DNA of 64,000 nucleotides from Bugula neritina (taxonomy: Eukaryota; Bryozoa; Gymnolaemata; Cheilostomatida; Bugulidae): contig OZ037766.1 of NCBI GenBank assembly GCA_964035545.1, positions 22,370,767-22,434,766 on the forward strand. Direction: 5' to 3'. How positions within the stretch are numbered: position 1 is the stretch's first letter; the number at the start of each line of letters is the position of its first letter. The position numbers and the translations under genes were made by a program. Under the pieces are notes generated by a model that was not told the origin of the DNA, ran no database searches, and worked only from the letters and a program-made list of their open reading frames with translations. Positions 11,301 to 24,200 of this stretch are shown one piece after another.

Positions 11301-13660
11301 CTGATGCAAGCGGCTATGTCATACTCAAAGACTCCATCTGTGCAGGAGGTTACTGCGATTCACAGGTATATTACAGTATCAGCAGGTGCTCTAGAGCACT
11401 ATGTGACAGATGCCAGTGTGTTGACACACTATTATTATGTTTATATTATTATTACAGGGTATCTGCCAAAAGCAATCGACTGATATTGTTGCGAGGATTT
11501 GGGAATTCTTTGAAGATTTAACTTTTAATAGTGTTGGTAAGTTAACTGCTGACAGCTGTATACATGTTGTGTAGAATAGAACTCTATGGCGCTGTAAAAT
11601 AGAATCCATCATTTTCACTTTACCTAAGTTATGTATATTTTATGAGCATTTATGAATGTTACATAATATTGAGTTTGCAGGTAGTTTTTTTGCACATGAC
11701 TATTATTAATTCTTAAATCTTGTATTGGCAGTTGGGTGTTCAACAGTCTTGAGCTTGTTCATGTATTGCCTTGTTTATTTGACAGTGGCTTTCATGAAGT
11801 CAAACATAGCTGGGACTGTTGCAGTCTTTTCATTCATACTCTGGCTGCCTTGTGTTATTGCCGTGTATTGTTACGTAAGTTCTTTTTGCTTTCATACTAT
11901 ATACCATATTTATTAACACTACACGTGTATACTGCACACTGCAATGTAAGCTTTATATTGCATTATGCTATACATTTTATATCCTGTACATTGCTATACT
12001 ATATATCTTACATTGCTATACTATATAGTGTATATACTATACCATATACTACACATTGCTATACCATTCACCATACTTTGCTATACTGTGTACTGTGCTA
12101 TATACTACACATTGCTATACCATTCACCATACTTTGCTATACTATAATTTATGTTATATACTTGTCGTCAATACAGGATAAGAAACAAGAGAAAACTGCA
12201 AAACTAGAAGAAGATGCCTTCCGTTCCATAGTAAGTCCTGTTGCTTTCATGTGCCGTTCAGCCAGACGTTCCTCTTCTATGGAACACCACATAACCTACA
12301 TTCTATTATCAGCTATTGTCTTTTTGTTGGCTAATTTTCAAACCTCTGTAGGATTCCAACCACCACTTTCTCTGCACAAAGTCATTGTATTCCATCGTCC
12401 AGCAAAATTATTGGATATTTTATGTTTGTGTGGTCAGTGCATTGCATGCATAATTCTTGTAGTCTGTTAGAGAGTCTAAATCTAAGTCGCACAGAACTGC
12501 GGGTAAGATGCATATGTTTGCAACCCGTCCCTCTCTCCTCTCCTAATTATCCTGAAATATATAATGTGTGTTAGTTTAATTGTAATGCATCATATATCTA
12601 CATTCAATAGTTTTAAGCTGAACTTGGCCTGCCAGGCACTGCATGGTTTTTTATACTCAAATAATGAAGTATGCAGTTTTTGCCCTTTTTATTACAATAA
12701 TTATATGGTTTGAAAATTAGACTTAGTTCCATTTGATGCTCCGCTTGGCTTAATAAACCAGCAGGCTAGAACTGAATGCATTGTGTGATATATTAAAGGC
12801 TGTTTTCCAATCGATGCACTTGATAAATAAGTTAAATTCAACTTTTACAGATACAATTACTCAATTTTTCTACTCAGGCCAAAGTTTTTTTAAATCACAG
12901 TAATAATAAATTGTTTTAGAACGTTTCTACTTGCCATCTTGATCACTCAAAAATACTGAATACTTATTAGTTTTCTATACAATGGCACCTTTACAATCAA
13001 TCCCCATCAAAGAAAGCAAAACCCTGTTCGTCCATTCCTACCATAATGTCCATGCTTTGCAACTCGCTGCATGTTATTATTCTATTAGGCCAGTGAATGT
13101 ATAATACTGTGAGCTTGTAGGATGATCTAATACCCTGTCTTGTAACTTATGTCTATTAGTACATGTCTAATATGTAAATAGATGATTTACTGTTATGATA
13201 GTAATTGTTGATGGTACATCTTCGGCTTTGAGCTAAATTAATTTAATAGTTTGAGCTAAATTAATTTAATAGTTTGAGCTAAATTAATTCAATAGTTTGA
13301 GCTATCAATTGTCCAAAAGGTGCTGGCAGTGGGGTTTGAACCTTAACCCCCTACTTAGTAAATAATGTGGAAGGAATCCTCTACCACTGTGCTACCAGAC
13401 CAAACCTAAAGAGACAAATTTAATGTGCTTACCAAAGCTCTTTTGGTAGTGCTGTAAATAAGGTCTTTTCCGCACCAGTACGTGAATAGATGCTGTTCAA
13501 AGCCCATTATCACTGTGTTTTTATCTTGAAGTTAGTGCCAATATATTTCAATTGTCATTTTTTTATTTTAATTATTTTGTTGTTTATATTGGCTTTTGTC
13601 TAATTGCAGCGAAGGTTTCCAGTAGATAGAAGAGTTGTAAGCCGTCCACAGTTTCACTGA
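2349..13660 (+). CDS. ADAM17: ADAM17/TACE metalloprotease-disintegrin, complete, 20 exons, 783 aa
   Basis: ADAM17 is a type I membrane sheddase that cleaves ectodomains of growth factors, cytokines and receptors. Exons: 2349-2415, 3111-3392, 3783-3874, 4229-4323, 4522-4637, 4891-5012, 5144-5227, 5808-5918, 7192-7345, 7715-7837, 8267-8455, 8936-9056, 9391-9558, 10871-10956, 11127-11365, 11458-11536, 11786-11874, 12177-12230, 12473-12502, 13610-13660; phases close throughout. Order: signal peptide (1-22); prodomain with an upstream RARR and a boundary furin site RKRR (219-222); catalytic domain with zinc motif [12 protein letters not shown] (413-424); Cys-rich disintegrin and membrane-proximal domains; one TM helix (about 718-740); a 43-residue tail. 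The full length is near the human 824 aa. Oddities: the prodomain has no cysteine, so the usual cysteine switch is absent, and the tail is far shorter than in mammals. An upstream in-frame acceptor for exon 17 (11732) would add 18 residues, but the family alignment favours 11786. The last two small exons are the least certain. Confidence 0.93.
9164..9293. mobile_element. Tc1/mariner-type MITE, 130 bp, TA target duplication
   Basis: Perfect 13-bp terminal inverted repeats (CAGTGCTCCCTCC / GGAGGGAGCACTG) bound a 130-bp sequence, and TA flanks both ends (9162-9163 and 9294-9295). Short TIRs starting CAGT with a TA duplication are typical of non-autonomous Tc1/mariner/pogo elements. There is no transposase. 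It lies in ADAM17 intron 12. A 120-codon reverse-strand open frame across it is fortuitous. Confidence 0.75.
9586..10759. mobile_element. hAT-type non-autonomous element, 1174 bp, with 8-bp target duplications
   Basis: The ends are inverted repeats beginning CAGGGTTGGGGT and ending ACCCCAACCCTG. The same 8 bp, GTAGGTAG, flank both sides (9578-9585 and 10760-10767); this duplication length with CAGGG termini is characteristic of hAT transposons. Subterminal regions (9596-9740 and 10600-10750) are dense arrays of GTAATT and TAATTAC hexamers, plausible transposase-binding repeats. No transposase frame remains. The element lies wholly in ADAM17 intron 13 and carries a second element at 9844-10485. 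Confidence 0.85.
9844..10485. mobile_element. Foldback (long inverted-repeat) element nested in the hAT element
   Basis: Termini are inverted repeats (GGGTCATTCCATGCCA left, TGGTATGGAATGACCC right), and a 7-bp direct repeat TATAGTA flanks both sides (9837-9843 and 10486-10492). The interior is palindromic over most of its length: the segment around 10004-10045 (AAAGGTTGAGAAAC, GAGGAAAATTTGTGAT) reappears reverse-complemented around 10280-10325. The single-stranded element could therefore fold into a hairpin with arms of roughly 300 bp. If the TIR is read as TAGGG, the duplication shrinks to TAG, so the superfamily is unresolved. Confidence 0.7.
11940..12150 (+). repeat. Tandem repeat in ADAM17 intron 17
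   Basis: Units built on CATTGCTATAC recur. A block of about 56 bp starting TACTACACATTGCTATACC occurs twice almost perfectly (about 12045 and 12101), with shorter variants upstream. The tract makes an artificial open frame rich in Tyr, His and Ile. It has no coding value. Confidence 0.7.
13227..13303 (+). repeat. 23-bp tandem repeat, about 3.3 copies
   Basis: The unit TTTGAGCTAAATTAATTTAAT plus AG repeats in direct succession with one base change in the third copy. It lies in the last intron of ADAM17, just before a tRNA-like SINE. Confidence 0.85.
13321..13405 (-). mobile_element. tRNA-derived SINE-like sequence
   Basis: On the minus strand there is an A-box-like TAGCACAGTGGTAGAG and, about 45 bp further on, a B-box GGTTCAAACCCC. 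This is the spacing and sequence of an internal RNA polymerase III promoter of tRNA origin. The full sequence does not fold as an intact tRNA by eye, so a SINE head or tRNA pseudogene is more likely than a functional tRNA gene. It lies in the last ADAM17 intron. Confidence 0.6.
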
Positions 13661-14635
13661 TTGATTAGAATGTAGACAGATCACAGATAAGTTGATCTTA
13701 GTAGAAATCTCTTATATAGATGCGGACAGAGTCAATCCTGATTATAATATAGAGTTTTATGACCCCAGTGACAGATGAATACAGTCAGGCTGTAGAGTAG
13801 AGTAGCTAGTAGTGTAGAGTATATAATGAGACTCAGGGTCTCAGACACTGTGTACTTACCAAATGTGTGGCCCTTTCAGTGATGCTGAAATATAAGTGCT
13901 TTTAATAGATTTACAATATTTCTATATTTTACTGATACTTCATAGTTATAGTTTACGAATTCTTGTATATAGAATTATTTTATGGAGTACTGAAGTCATG
14001 GTAGTAAATATACACATAAAACATTTTCTATTTCTGTTACCTTTTGTATATATTACGTTATAATGTTTATTCTATAAATTGGCGTGTCAAGGTAACTTCC
14101 AAACTTGAATGTTTTTGCTCATGAGTATTGTATTTGCGTTGTTAGCATGTAAAGGCTTAGCGTACAACTTACTAGATTCCCATGACTCACTCCAACTGAG
14201 AAAACTGTGTCAATACAATATCTGCTGCATCATTTTATAGAAAATAGGTTTGAAGTTAGTGAATGGCAAAATATAATTTTGGCGATGACTAAAGTGCCTA
14301 ATTGTGATGAGATTTTACCCTTTGATATTATTGGTTCATTTACTTATAATCCTGGTTGTTAACCACTTATGCTGCTGTTCATCTTTCATATTTGCAATGA
14401 ACCTTATGGCCATTTTAATAAGGTTCAATATAGTTTGGCAAAAACCTTTTTTGCAAGCTAATCTTTGTTTTAATTGGCGTTTTTTGCTTATGTTTGTATC
14501 TAGAGATTTTAAAATATTGTTTTAAAATCAATTTCTTATGGATAATATTTTCTTTTAATATATTGTTTGTTTCTAAACTTGAGCACCTCTTATCACATCA
14601 TTCTATTTCTTCTATTTTCTTATGCCATTTAATTC

Positions 14636-14641
14636 AATAAA
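14636..14641 (+). terminator. Likely ADAM17 poly(A) signal
   Basis: A canonical AATAAA lies 976 nt after the ADAM17 stop codon, with no nearer canonical copy noticed on this strand. It lies only 25 bp from the opposing PTDSS1 signal. Confidence 0.45.
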
Positions 14642-14666
14642 TAGAGAAACTATTTATAAGTAGTAC

Positions 14667-14672
14667 TTTATT
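14667..14672 (-). terminator. Likely PTDSS1 poly(A) signal
   Basis: TTTATT on the plus strand is AATAAA on the minus strand, 612 nt after the PTDSS1 stop codon. It faces the ADAM17 signal, so the two transcripts should end in overlapping sequence. Confidence 0.45.
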
Positions 14673-15283
14673 GATTATTTTATACATTTTAATTGCCATC
14701 AATGGCTAAAAAAATAAACACATTATTTTAACAACAGTAAATATGCATAGCATTCAACATTGATAAAATGAATTTTGGATCAACATGATCAAAATTAGTT
14801 AACTGTTGGATTAGTTACACTTTGTCACCTACCCATCTAGACACATATCAGAACTTGTAACAACATTTAGTTCTCAAGTCGAACTAAAATCAACCAAAAA
14901 GATAGATTTTATGATCATAAAACATAGACTTCTCAATAGTATATAAACACTATTTAACTAAGAGATTGTTTGGTGTTATGCAGTCAACAGTAACTTGCAC
15001 TGATGCCATAAAAACTGACGCATGGGACAGATTATACTAACTGCACATTCTGACAGTTATGAATCAGCTAATATCCAAAAATGTAACACAATAGTGTACC
15101 TATGATAAAATTACCTAGTTTCAAAACATTAAAGCTATATACCCAATAGTCAACAAATAGTTGAGTTTAAAATTGACAGTGATTGACCTGAAAATTGACA
15201 TAAAAGAAGTGGAATGGTTGCGTAGCAAAATGCTAGTTAACTTTACGAATGGTTGGCACGGTTTAGAGCTTAGGCAGATGGGG

Positions 15284-18200
15284 CTAATTATTGTGTCCCG
15301 ATTGCTCAATGGTAGTTTTTCGGGACCGAAGATTGTGTTTGTTGCGTGAGGTGGTAGAATCCCCATGATTGTCAGGACTGCTATTGGCTTTATTGTGAAC
15401 TGCCAAGTTATTGGCCGTAAGAACTGAATGACTGCTTGCTGTTTTTCCATTGGCTGCTGATAATTCTTTCTTCCCAAGTCGAGATTTCAGGAGTTTGGCA
15501 AAGATGTAGACGGCTGCAAGTGAGCTGAGGGCCTGCAAGAAGAGTTGGTAAAAACTTATGGGATGAGTAATGTCTCGGTATGATTCATCAATACTTAGTT
15601 ATTATTTCCTTTTTCATAAGTTGAAACAAAAAGAATTTCAAAGAAAGAAAAATCTGGTACATGTTGGTATTGTTCACAAAAAATATAAATTGTGTTCAGT
15701 CATTACACAGATATAAAATGACCATTAAGAAAAATATTAGAGTCTTTATTAATCTACAGAGTCAAATATTTCGGTTAAAAAAACTAAGCCTTACTTTAAA
15801 ATCAGTTATATTAATTATACGTGAAAGTAGTGAACTGCAGATTACATACCAGAGCTATAAACCAGTAGACTAGAAGTGAGGTCTGAGTCTGAACAATGAG
15901 GGTGTAACCAAACTTCATACAGACAATCAGTTCGCACATATTGATAGCCCTATAAATAATGTACCAGCAATATTACCTTCAGAACAAGAAGAGCACATGT
16001 CATATATACAGGTATAAGAAATAAAAGAGAGAGATGATTATTTCTTATAAGAAAATAGTGCTCAGCATTGTTAATATAAATTAACCTAATATAGGATTTC
16101 CTAAAACATGTCACCTGTGAGACGGAAGACAGCTTTCGCTGAAGATGTGACAATGGTCATGAAAGAGCTTCAAGTTAAATTATTCACACTACAAGTCAAA
16201 ATATTTGCTGAGCATCTAAAAGAGTTGACAGTTGACTGACGATTGTCTGTTGGAACAGCTAGTCTGCCATTTACCAATCTGGAAACTTATTAAAACAAAC
16301 CTACACTGGTTAGTCAACACAATTGCGAAGAGGTGATAGACTGCATAATGAACTTACATGTAGACCCATGCTTGGGTTCCTAACCTAGTGCACCGGGTGT
16401 CCGTAATATAGCTGTAATACTGTTTAATGGCGGGTGCCGAGATCATTCCAATGAACACAATGCGTCCAAATGTCAGCCTGTGATTGGTCGGAACATGGAA
16501 GATATGTTTGAGAAAGAAAGTATTGAGCTCTGTTACCTGCAATATATAAATGAATAAATGTTGCTAGAGAAGTGAAAGTAGTAAGTCACGCCCACTACTC
16601 TCAAGTGAGGGTCAAGAGGTTACCTGGAAGAGTATAACTAGTATAGTCACGCCCACTACTCTCAAGTGAAGGTCAAAAGGCTACCTGGAAGAGTATAACT
16701 AGTATAGTCACGCCCACTACTCTCATGAAGCTGGAGTTAGGGTCCAGCCATTTGTTTGCTGTCCACGTCTCAGGTGTCAGCTGCAGAACAGCACGACGGA
16801 TCTTTCCTGTTGTTGACTGAATGTCTCTGTGAAACGTAATTAAGGATATTAGAATATAATTAATGCTGTAATATGCTGCAGCAAAAACATTACATACTTC
16901 AAAAATTGCAATAATAAATAGCCACACTGGTTGAAATGAACCCGTCACCAAACAACTTAAAAAAGCTACCTTGTAGAGTCTATAATTCAAGTTAATATTT
17001 TAGGCCTCTATATTGCACGTGCTAGCAACACTATATGAGATACATGCCACATAACACACACACACACATGCATGTGCGCACACACAAGGTATATCCCAAC
17101 ATTAGAACATACTTTACACTTTCCCAATGATACGTTCTCAGCTCCATCTTCTTACAGATCCACATACCAATATGGATGCCCAGCCCATTGCATAAAATAA
17201 CATCAAACATTATGCTATCCCACCAACACTCGGCAAAGTTAGGGAGGAGATGAAGGAATGCCAACTAAACAGATATATAAGAAGGCAAAATTAAAATGTT
17301 TAGATATTAACATCTCAACAATTCACATGCATGCAACATACTATGTTATAAGAGCGAGTATTCAACACTGTGTTTAAAAATCATGAAGAAAACCAGTTAT
17401 CCAATGATATAAAACAAAACATAAAAAAACTGTTCTAGGTGTTGACTTTAAAAATATTCTGTTAGAAGTAACAGATAAATTAGCTTCAATACCAACTATG
17501 GTGATATTTTAGAGGACAACTCCAATATAAAACGATTTGACACACCTCAGTAAACTCCCAACCTAGACTGATGACCCAGCACAGTCCATAGTGACGGATA
17601 AGGAGGGCTTTCATAATCCACCCAACTATGTGTGCAAACACATATACATCAACATGCCCTATCATTCTCTCCAATGTTATATTGTCACAGTTCTGAGCAT
17701 AGAGCTACAATTTAATACACACATAATTATAGTGCATAATATATCAACACCTCTAGTGTTGTAGATCCTATAGTTCAAAGCAGTATTAAACATGTAATTT
17801 AAACAAATTAAACTTTACCCATGAAATTGCACTTCTTATATTTATCAATGTAGTAATTCGTGGAATTATATGGGCTAAAAATTTAAGCTAAAACTAATTC
17901 CAGCCGAATTAAAATATCTTTTTAATAACATTTTCGTTTGACAACAAATTTCGAAATCAAAGTGATACTGGATTAATAAAAAAAAATGTGTAGAATATAA
18001 ATTAACTCAACTCTACAAGGTCACAACTGCATTTCATATAACACTAATAAACACACTCCCAAATCTTATGACCTTGTGTTGTGTAATTAATCTTGAGAAC
18101 TCAAGCTTTGATTTCTTGTTATTTTCATCAAATGTTTTTGCAACATTTTGAAACTTTTAATTTTTTAATTATTGACCCAACTTTGTTAACAATAACTAGT

Positions 18201-21200
18201 GCTTCTTTAACATTCAAGTTATATTCCCATGCTAACACTATTCGTGTTTCATTCAATAAAATCATATCTAGCACCTTCAACAAGATTGCCAACTTACTAC
18301 AGATATTTCTTGACACACACTTATAAGTGTAACACATGACCTTCAACTTATACATATAACACATGACCTTCAACTTATACATATAACACATGACCTTCAA
18401 CTTATACATACAACACATGACCTTCAACTTATACATATAACACATGACCTTCAACTTATACATACAACACATGACCTTCAACTTATACATATAACACATG
18501 ACCTTCAACTTACAGGTAGAACTAAGGTAAAGTTCTTCAACTCTGGACACGCCCATCCAATTATATAGCGTACAGTATTGTAGTTCTGGAAGATGACAAA
18601 TACTAGACTGAGGAAGTACAGAACACTCAGGCCTACAGAATACAAAGTTAACAACAAAACACATCAAAATAATACGCAAAACAGCATAAACAAAATTTTC
18701 TCTATACATTGTTTCATTTATACAAGCAATTACTTCATACTTCAAAACTGACTAATTCAGTACTTGCACATTGAGTACACATACAGGTGCAAAACTATCA
18801 TTATTTGTTATTTTGGAGAAAAAACTAACTTGGTACAATTTATGCACATGTATACATGATTATAAAAGGAATATTAATTTTTTTCACTAAATATAAAGTT
18901 TTACAGAAAATTAGATTTTAAATGATAGCTTCAAGTATTTCACAGAGAACTTCAAATTGTTGCGCAGACAATATTTCGTGAGTGGCCAACAGAAACCCCG
19001 AGAGCACAACTTCTGTGCACACGAAAATATTTGTTAATCACTTTTTAGTAAACTTGATACACAAACCTACTTTAAGCAATACCGCAGCGGAACAATAAAT
19101 ATGTATACCACAAGTAAGCCATTAGTGAACATCTGCTTATAATATAGGAATAAAACGTAGTATACAAAGTTTATATATTCACCAAATATACTTCTCCATA
19201 TTAGAGGGTGAGGGCGAGTGAATGGACCTGAAAATAAAACGTACTATAATAAAATATACAACAAGCATACAATGCAATCTACTGTATATCACAGAATTTG
19301 TTGAACAAACTTCTAAGAGTTATCTTCTCTATACTTATTATACATGATGGAGTATTTAGTACTCCAATAGTTGCAGTGATTTGAAAAAGTCACTGACCAA
19401 TTACAAAACTAATACAAATTAATCACAACTATTTTCTTACAATTTACTAAAACTACACAAAACTACACACATTTTTATTGATATACTTCTCACTATTAAA
19501 TTACACAAATATATTTACACTAACTACTTAAGCCAACATATTTACACTATGTACTTATACTAACACATTTACACTCATTAACATACACTAACATATTTAC
19601 ACTAACATACTTACACTACATACTTACATCAACACCGTGTACTTACACTAATTTACTTCCACCAACACATTTACACTACATACTTACACTAACCTATTTA
19701 CACTAATGTACTTCTACTAACACACTCACACTACATACCTACACTACGTACTTACACTAACACATTTACACTACACACTTAAACTGACCAAGTGACACGA
19801 CTCACCATTAGGAAATGCCAGACTGCTGATTATCAAAAAGAAAAGTATTATGCAGAGACCGCCCTTCCATAGGTTACTCTCGATACTGGAATCATCTCTG
19901 TAACATATTCAGCACACTTTATAAAACAAGTAGTATTACAAACTTACAGCAAAAACCATTTCTAGCACAGGCAACCAGTGAGTAAAGAAATGGAGAGAGA
20001 AATTAGATAATGAGGTAGAAACTTTACCAGATATTGTAACTTCAGATTAATAACAATAACCACACCACCGATACCAAAGATAAATATGTGTATACAAACT
20101 TTGAATACATCCAAATACATCAACCTGACTTTCCAAATAGGTAGAACTGAGTACAACCGACTGGCTACTACTACAAGGTGAAGGTAAGAGTTGAATGCTG
20201 ACAACTACAGATGATGCGGCAGCATGAAAACTTGCAGAGTTCAACAATCTGCTGCTAGTATACAACTGTGGTGTGTTGAATGCTACGAGACCTTTACTTT
20301 ATGCAGTAAAGTTGACCAATAAGAACAGGGTAACACAGCAAGTGTAACAAACACTAAAAGGATTCGGGCGTAATCAATAACTACAATATATTTACGCAAT
20401 GGGGATGATGGAGACATCTAAGCTTTAAAATAAGACAACTCTAACTGTTTCAAATAAAATCAGAATGCTATCAGCTCCCTGTTACACTCTGTTTATGTTT
20501 TGAAATGTTGCTTATGATAGGTTTTTGTAAAAAATATTTTAAAATTATTGTATTGCACAAACAGATAATTCAGCAGGAAATTTAGACAAATCTCAAATAA
20601 AAAGATTCTGCATATAGAAGATAAAAATTACTCTCAAGTGTTTGTTTCCTAACATCTGTGCAACAGTGACAACATTACCAAAGGAAGTCAATTTAAAAGC
20701 ATGACTAATGAGAGAAAATCTGTAAATATTTATTTCCATAGAGCAGACCTCTTGTTGGGCAGCAGGAAAACACGGGTGTTCAGTGAATGTGGACTATTAA
20801 AACAAATGGGAAATAAGCTTAATGCACCTTTATTCAAAGTGAGTCCCTTTGGCTAGACTCTAAACTGGTCTAAACCAAATATTTTAGTTAGATAGTAAAC
20901 TGACAGAAAACAAATAGTATGGTGAGTGACACAGTAAGCTCATAATGTTCAATTTGGGTAGAATATCCAATAGATTATACAACCACGTACAATCTAAGTA
21001 ACTGAAAATTATTTAACTCCAAAACTCTTGTAGAAATACAAGCACAAGATTTGTCAGTTTTATTACAAAAAAGCTACAAATATGATCAAACAAGCTACCT
21101 GTTTCAATAAACAGAAAATATATTTTGCACTATGCACATAAATCTACATTGAAAAAGCATATACAAATTCAGATTTGTGTTCAGATATATGTTCATGCAT

Positions 21201-24200
21201 ATTACTTTTCCAAACACTTCAAGGCTATACACAACAAATAAAACGTGTTTCTCTGTACTGCCATTGATTTGCTGAGTATTTACAAGGAATTCTTTAAGCA
21301 AAGAAGAGTTAGATGTCCCAACAGATAAGACCTTAGCAAACATAGCCTTAGGGTGCTGGGTATTTGCGTGATAGTTCAGCATGTGTCTATTCACACACCG
21401 AGCCTCTGGGTTCACAGTACAAAGTTTCCACATGCATGTGGTGAATGGGAAAATTTACTGTGCATGCGGGCAATCCACCGCCACTTATCTTTTGGGTATA
21501 CCGCTGTTTAGCAAAATATTCCACCAATACTACAGCACATGATAGAGGTGTGCATTTTGGAGCTGATACTGGTGTTTACATATTACTTCGTATGTATTTG
21601 ACATATAGAAGTGACGTAAATTATAGTAATTCTTAAATAAATGCCACTCAATAGGTGCCCATAGCTGATCAAATGAATATGCATTCACTTATGTTTTTGA
21701 TTCATTGGTTTTGGATATGTTTATAATAGTACAATATCAATTACTGCAAACACAAAGCATTTAGTATAAGTACTTGAAAACCAATGCATGCTGAGTAGAT
21801 GACTGCGGCTTCAAATGAAATACCAAAACTGTTTCAAACAGAGGCCTCTGGCTATCAACGATGCCTCGTAATTAGTGTATTCATAAAATCAATAGAGATC
21901 AACTATTTCACTATAGTGTAGCATACTCATGCTCTTTGAATAAATAACATCTATTGTGTAATTTATGTATTCACAGCTAGGGTTTATTACTATGATTAAG
22001 CTCCTTGCAAGGTAAAAAATCCAACATGTTATAAGAAATTTGATCTAAAAATGTGTTAAGGGAGAGATAAATTTTGAGATTTGGTATTCAATGTGAAAGT
22101 AACACTGAGATACAGAACTTAGCAATTCAAAAGAATTTTATTTGTAAGTGATAAAAAAAATCTGATGTTTTAATTGATAAAGAATTTTGAAATATAAATG
22201 TCAACTTATTATTAAAAAAACAACATCTGTTTGCCATTTTTCAACTTATTGAGTTTGACAGAGGAAACTGAGAACAGCTGCATTGTTCTTACAAACTGCA
22301 CCCAACATTTGCCAAAGATGTTTTATTTTATTCAGGGCCATATGCTATATTAACTTTATGTTTTAGTAAAATCTATCTGTGAAAAACTTATTTTCCTTAC
22401 TACTTTGATAGTCATCTGCATATTGCAGCAGCCACCATTTCACTGCAGGGAGCAACAATTCACATGTGCAAATCAGATGGAATACCCCAACCATAACTTG
22501 TATCACTGCAATTAGAAATGACTGTCTAAGTAACTGCATCTATTACAAAAAGGCTATATTGGGAAACATGAATACATTTTTAATGAGTGTATTGTAGGTT
22601 AGATTATAAACCGAAAAGCAGAAACTGCAATGCTTCTGGTTCCACATATAAATACAACTAACTGGATACAGTGTCCTAATAAAAAGTTTACTTCCTGTGA
22701 ACAGAAAAAGTAGTTTTGAATAAAAGCTAAAGTTGGCTAGTTCTCATTTTTGTGAAGCCTTTTAATCCCAAATCTGAAATTATCTGTGTAAAATCTCAGT
22801 AACGCTTGACTATTACTATTAGCTAAGGTAGAGGTATAACCTCCTTTGAGTAACCTGTTACCCAGTGTAAAACTGCAGTCAAACAAGTTGCCAGTACTAC
22901 TATTCGACGACACATGTTTTACAACTAATAGTATAAGCTATGATAGCTCCGTTTGCTTTGACTCAAGAATTTAAGAATAAAGCTACAGGTCAACTGTCTA
23001 AATTAAAGTTTCATCAAAATACAAATAGCTAATAACCATAAAGGCTATATTATACCAATTTTAAATTTTTTGTTAATTAATATTATCACTATTATTAAGC
23101 ATATTCATACTATTAAATTATATTATTAGCATTTATTGTGAATTTAATTTTGATTTCCCTTTTACAAATTATTTAATAAAAATTAAGCTTATAATATTAT
23201 GTAGTACTAGACTACTAGTTGGTACTTGAACTTGTAGGGTATTGCTGTTTTTATTTAGTATACTCTAAAGTAAATCCAATACAGCTACACTAGCACACAA
23301 TACCTATATTGACAATGATACTAGTTTAATTTTATAGTGACCCTGATAGTTATACAAATAGTCATTATGATAGTATTAATATTATCATTATAATTATCAT
23401 TGCTAACTTATTTTTTCAAAAATTCAGTAATTCAAATTGCAACACTTAAAAATGCAAGTAGTCACTATGATACTAATAGTAATACTAATAGTGATATTGA
23501 TAGTGATAGTCATACTCATACTGAGCAATACTCATACTGATAGTGTTACTCATACTCAGTCATAGTGACTAGTGAGTATCGTAAATCATAAAGATAAAAT
23601 AATCATAGTCACCCAGTCTTACTCTTACTGAGTAATTAGTCTTAGCTCTAGAATTGAAAATACTGAGTGTTTATGGTTAGTACCTAAAAGTAAAGTTAGT
23701 ACTAATAGTTTAATAAGTCTAATTAATTACTATTACTAGTTACACTTAGAGCTAGTGACTTTAAATTATTGTTACTAGTAGTAGAAGATGTAGTAGTTAC
23801 TGTTACAGTTAAACTTGACTCTTGAGTGTAACTGTTTCTCCTAAAGCCCAACCTAAGAATAAGAGTAAGACTAGGACTGGAGTAAGAGTGACTGTGAGGG
23901 TCAAGAGTTAAGACGCTAAAACTAACACTAAACATTTACACTAACAGCAACCTTAACAGTAACACTAACTGTAAGTGTAACGGGCAAGGGCTAAGAGTAA
24001 CTGCAGGGGCAACCGCTAAGAGCTAACTGCTAAGGCCTAAGACTAAGAGTAACTGTAAGCGTAAGTTTAACAATAAGTATAACATTAACTTTAACTTCAA
24101 GTTTAAGCTTACCTTGTAAAAGCCAAATACACAAGCCCAACAAGAGATATTGACAATACAGTGATTGTATGAGGTTTGTAAAAATAATCTAAAGTAATAT

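Noticed and set aside
11732-11785. Upstream acceptor for ADAM17 exon 17
   Set aside because: It is in frame but adds 18 hydrophobic residues absent from the family; the downstream acceptor has a better pyrimidine tract and aligns residue for residue with the human TM region.
11736-12470. 244-codon ORF rich in Tyr, Ile and His
   Set aside because: It reads out of frame across ADAM17 exon 17, an intronic tandem repeat and exon 18.
13321-13405. Functional tRNA gene
   Set aside because: A- and B-box-like sequences are present, but I could not pair acceptor and anticodon stems, so a SINE head is more likely.
18128-18745. 205-codon minus-strand ORF with repeated YKLKVMC units
   Set aside because: It is a read-through of the 27-bp minisatellite downstream of PTDSS1 exon 4; the real exon uses another frame and stops at the donor at 18514.
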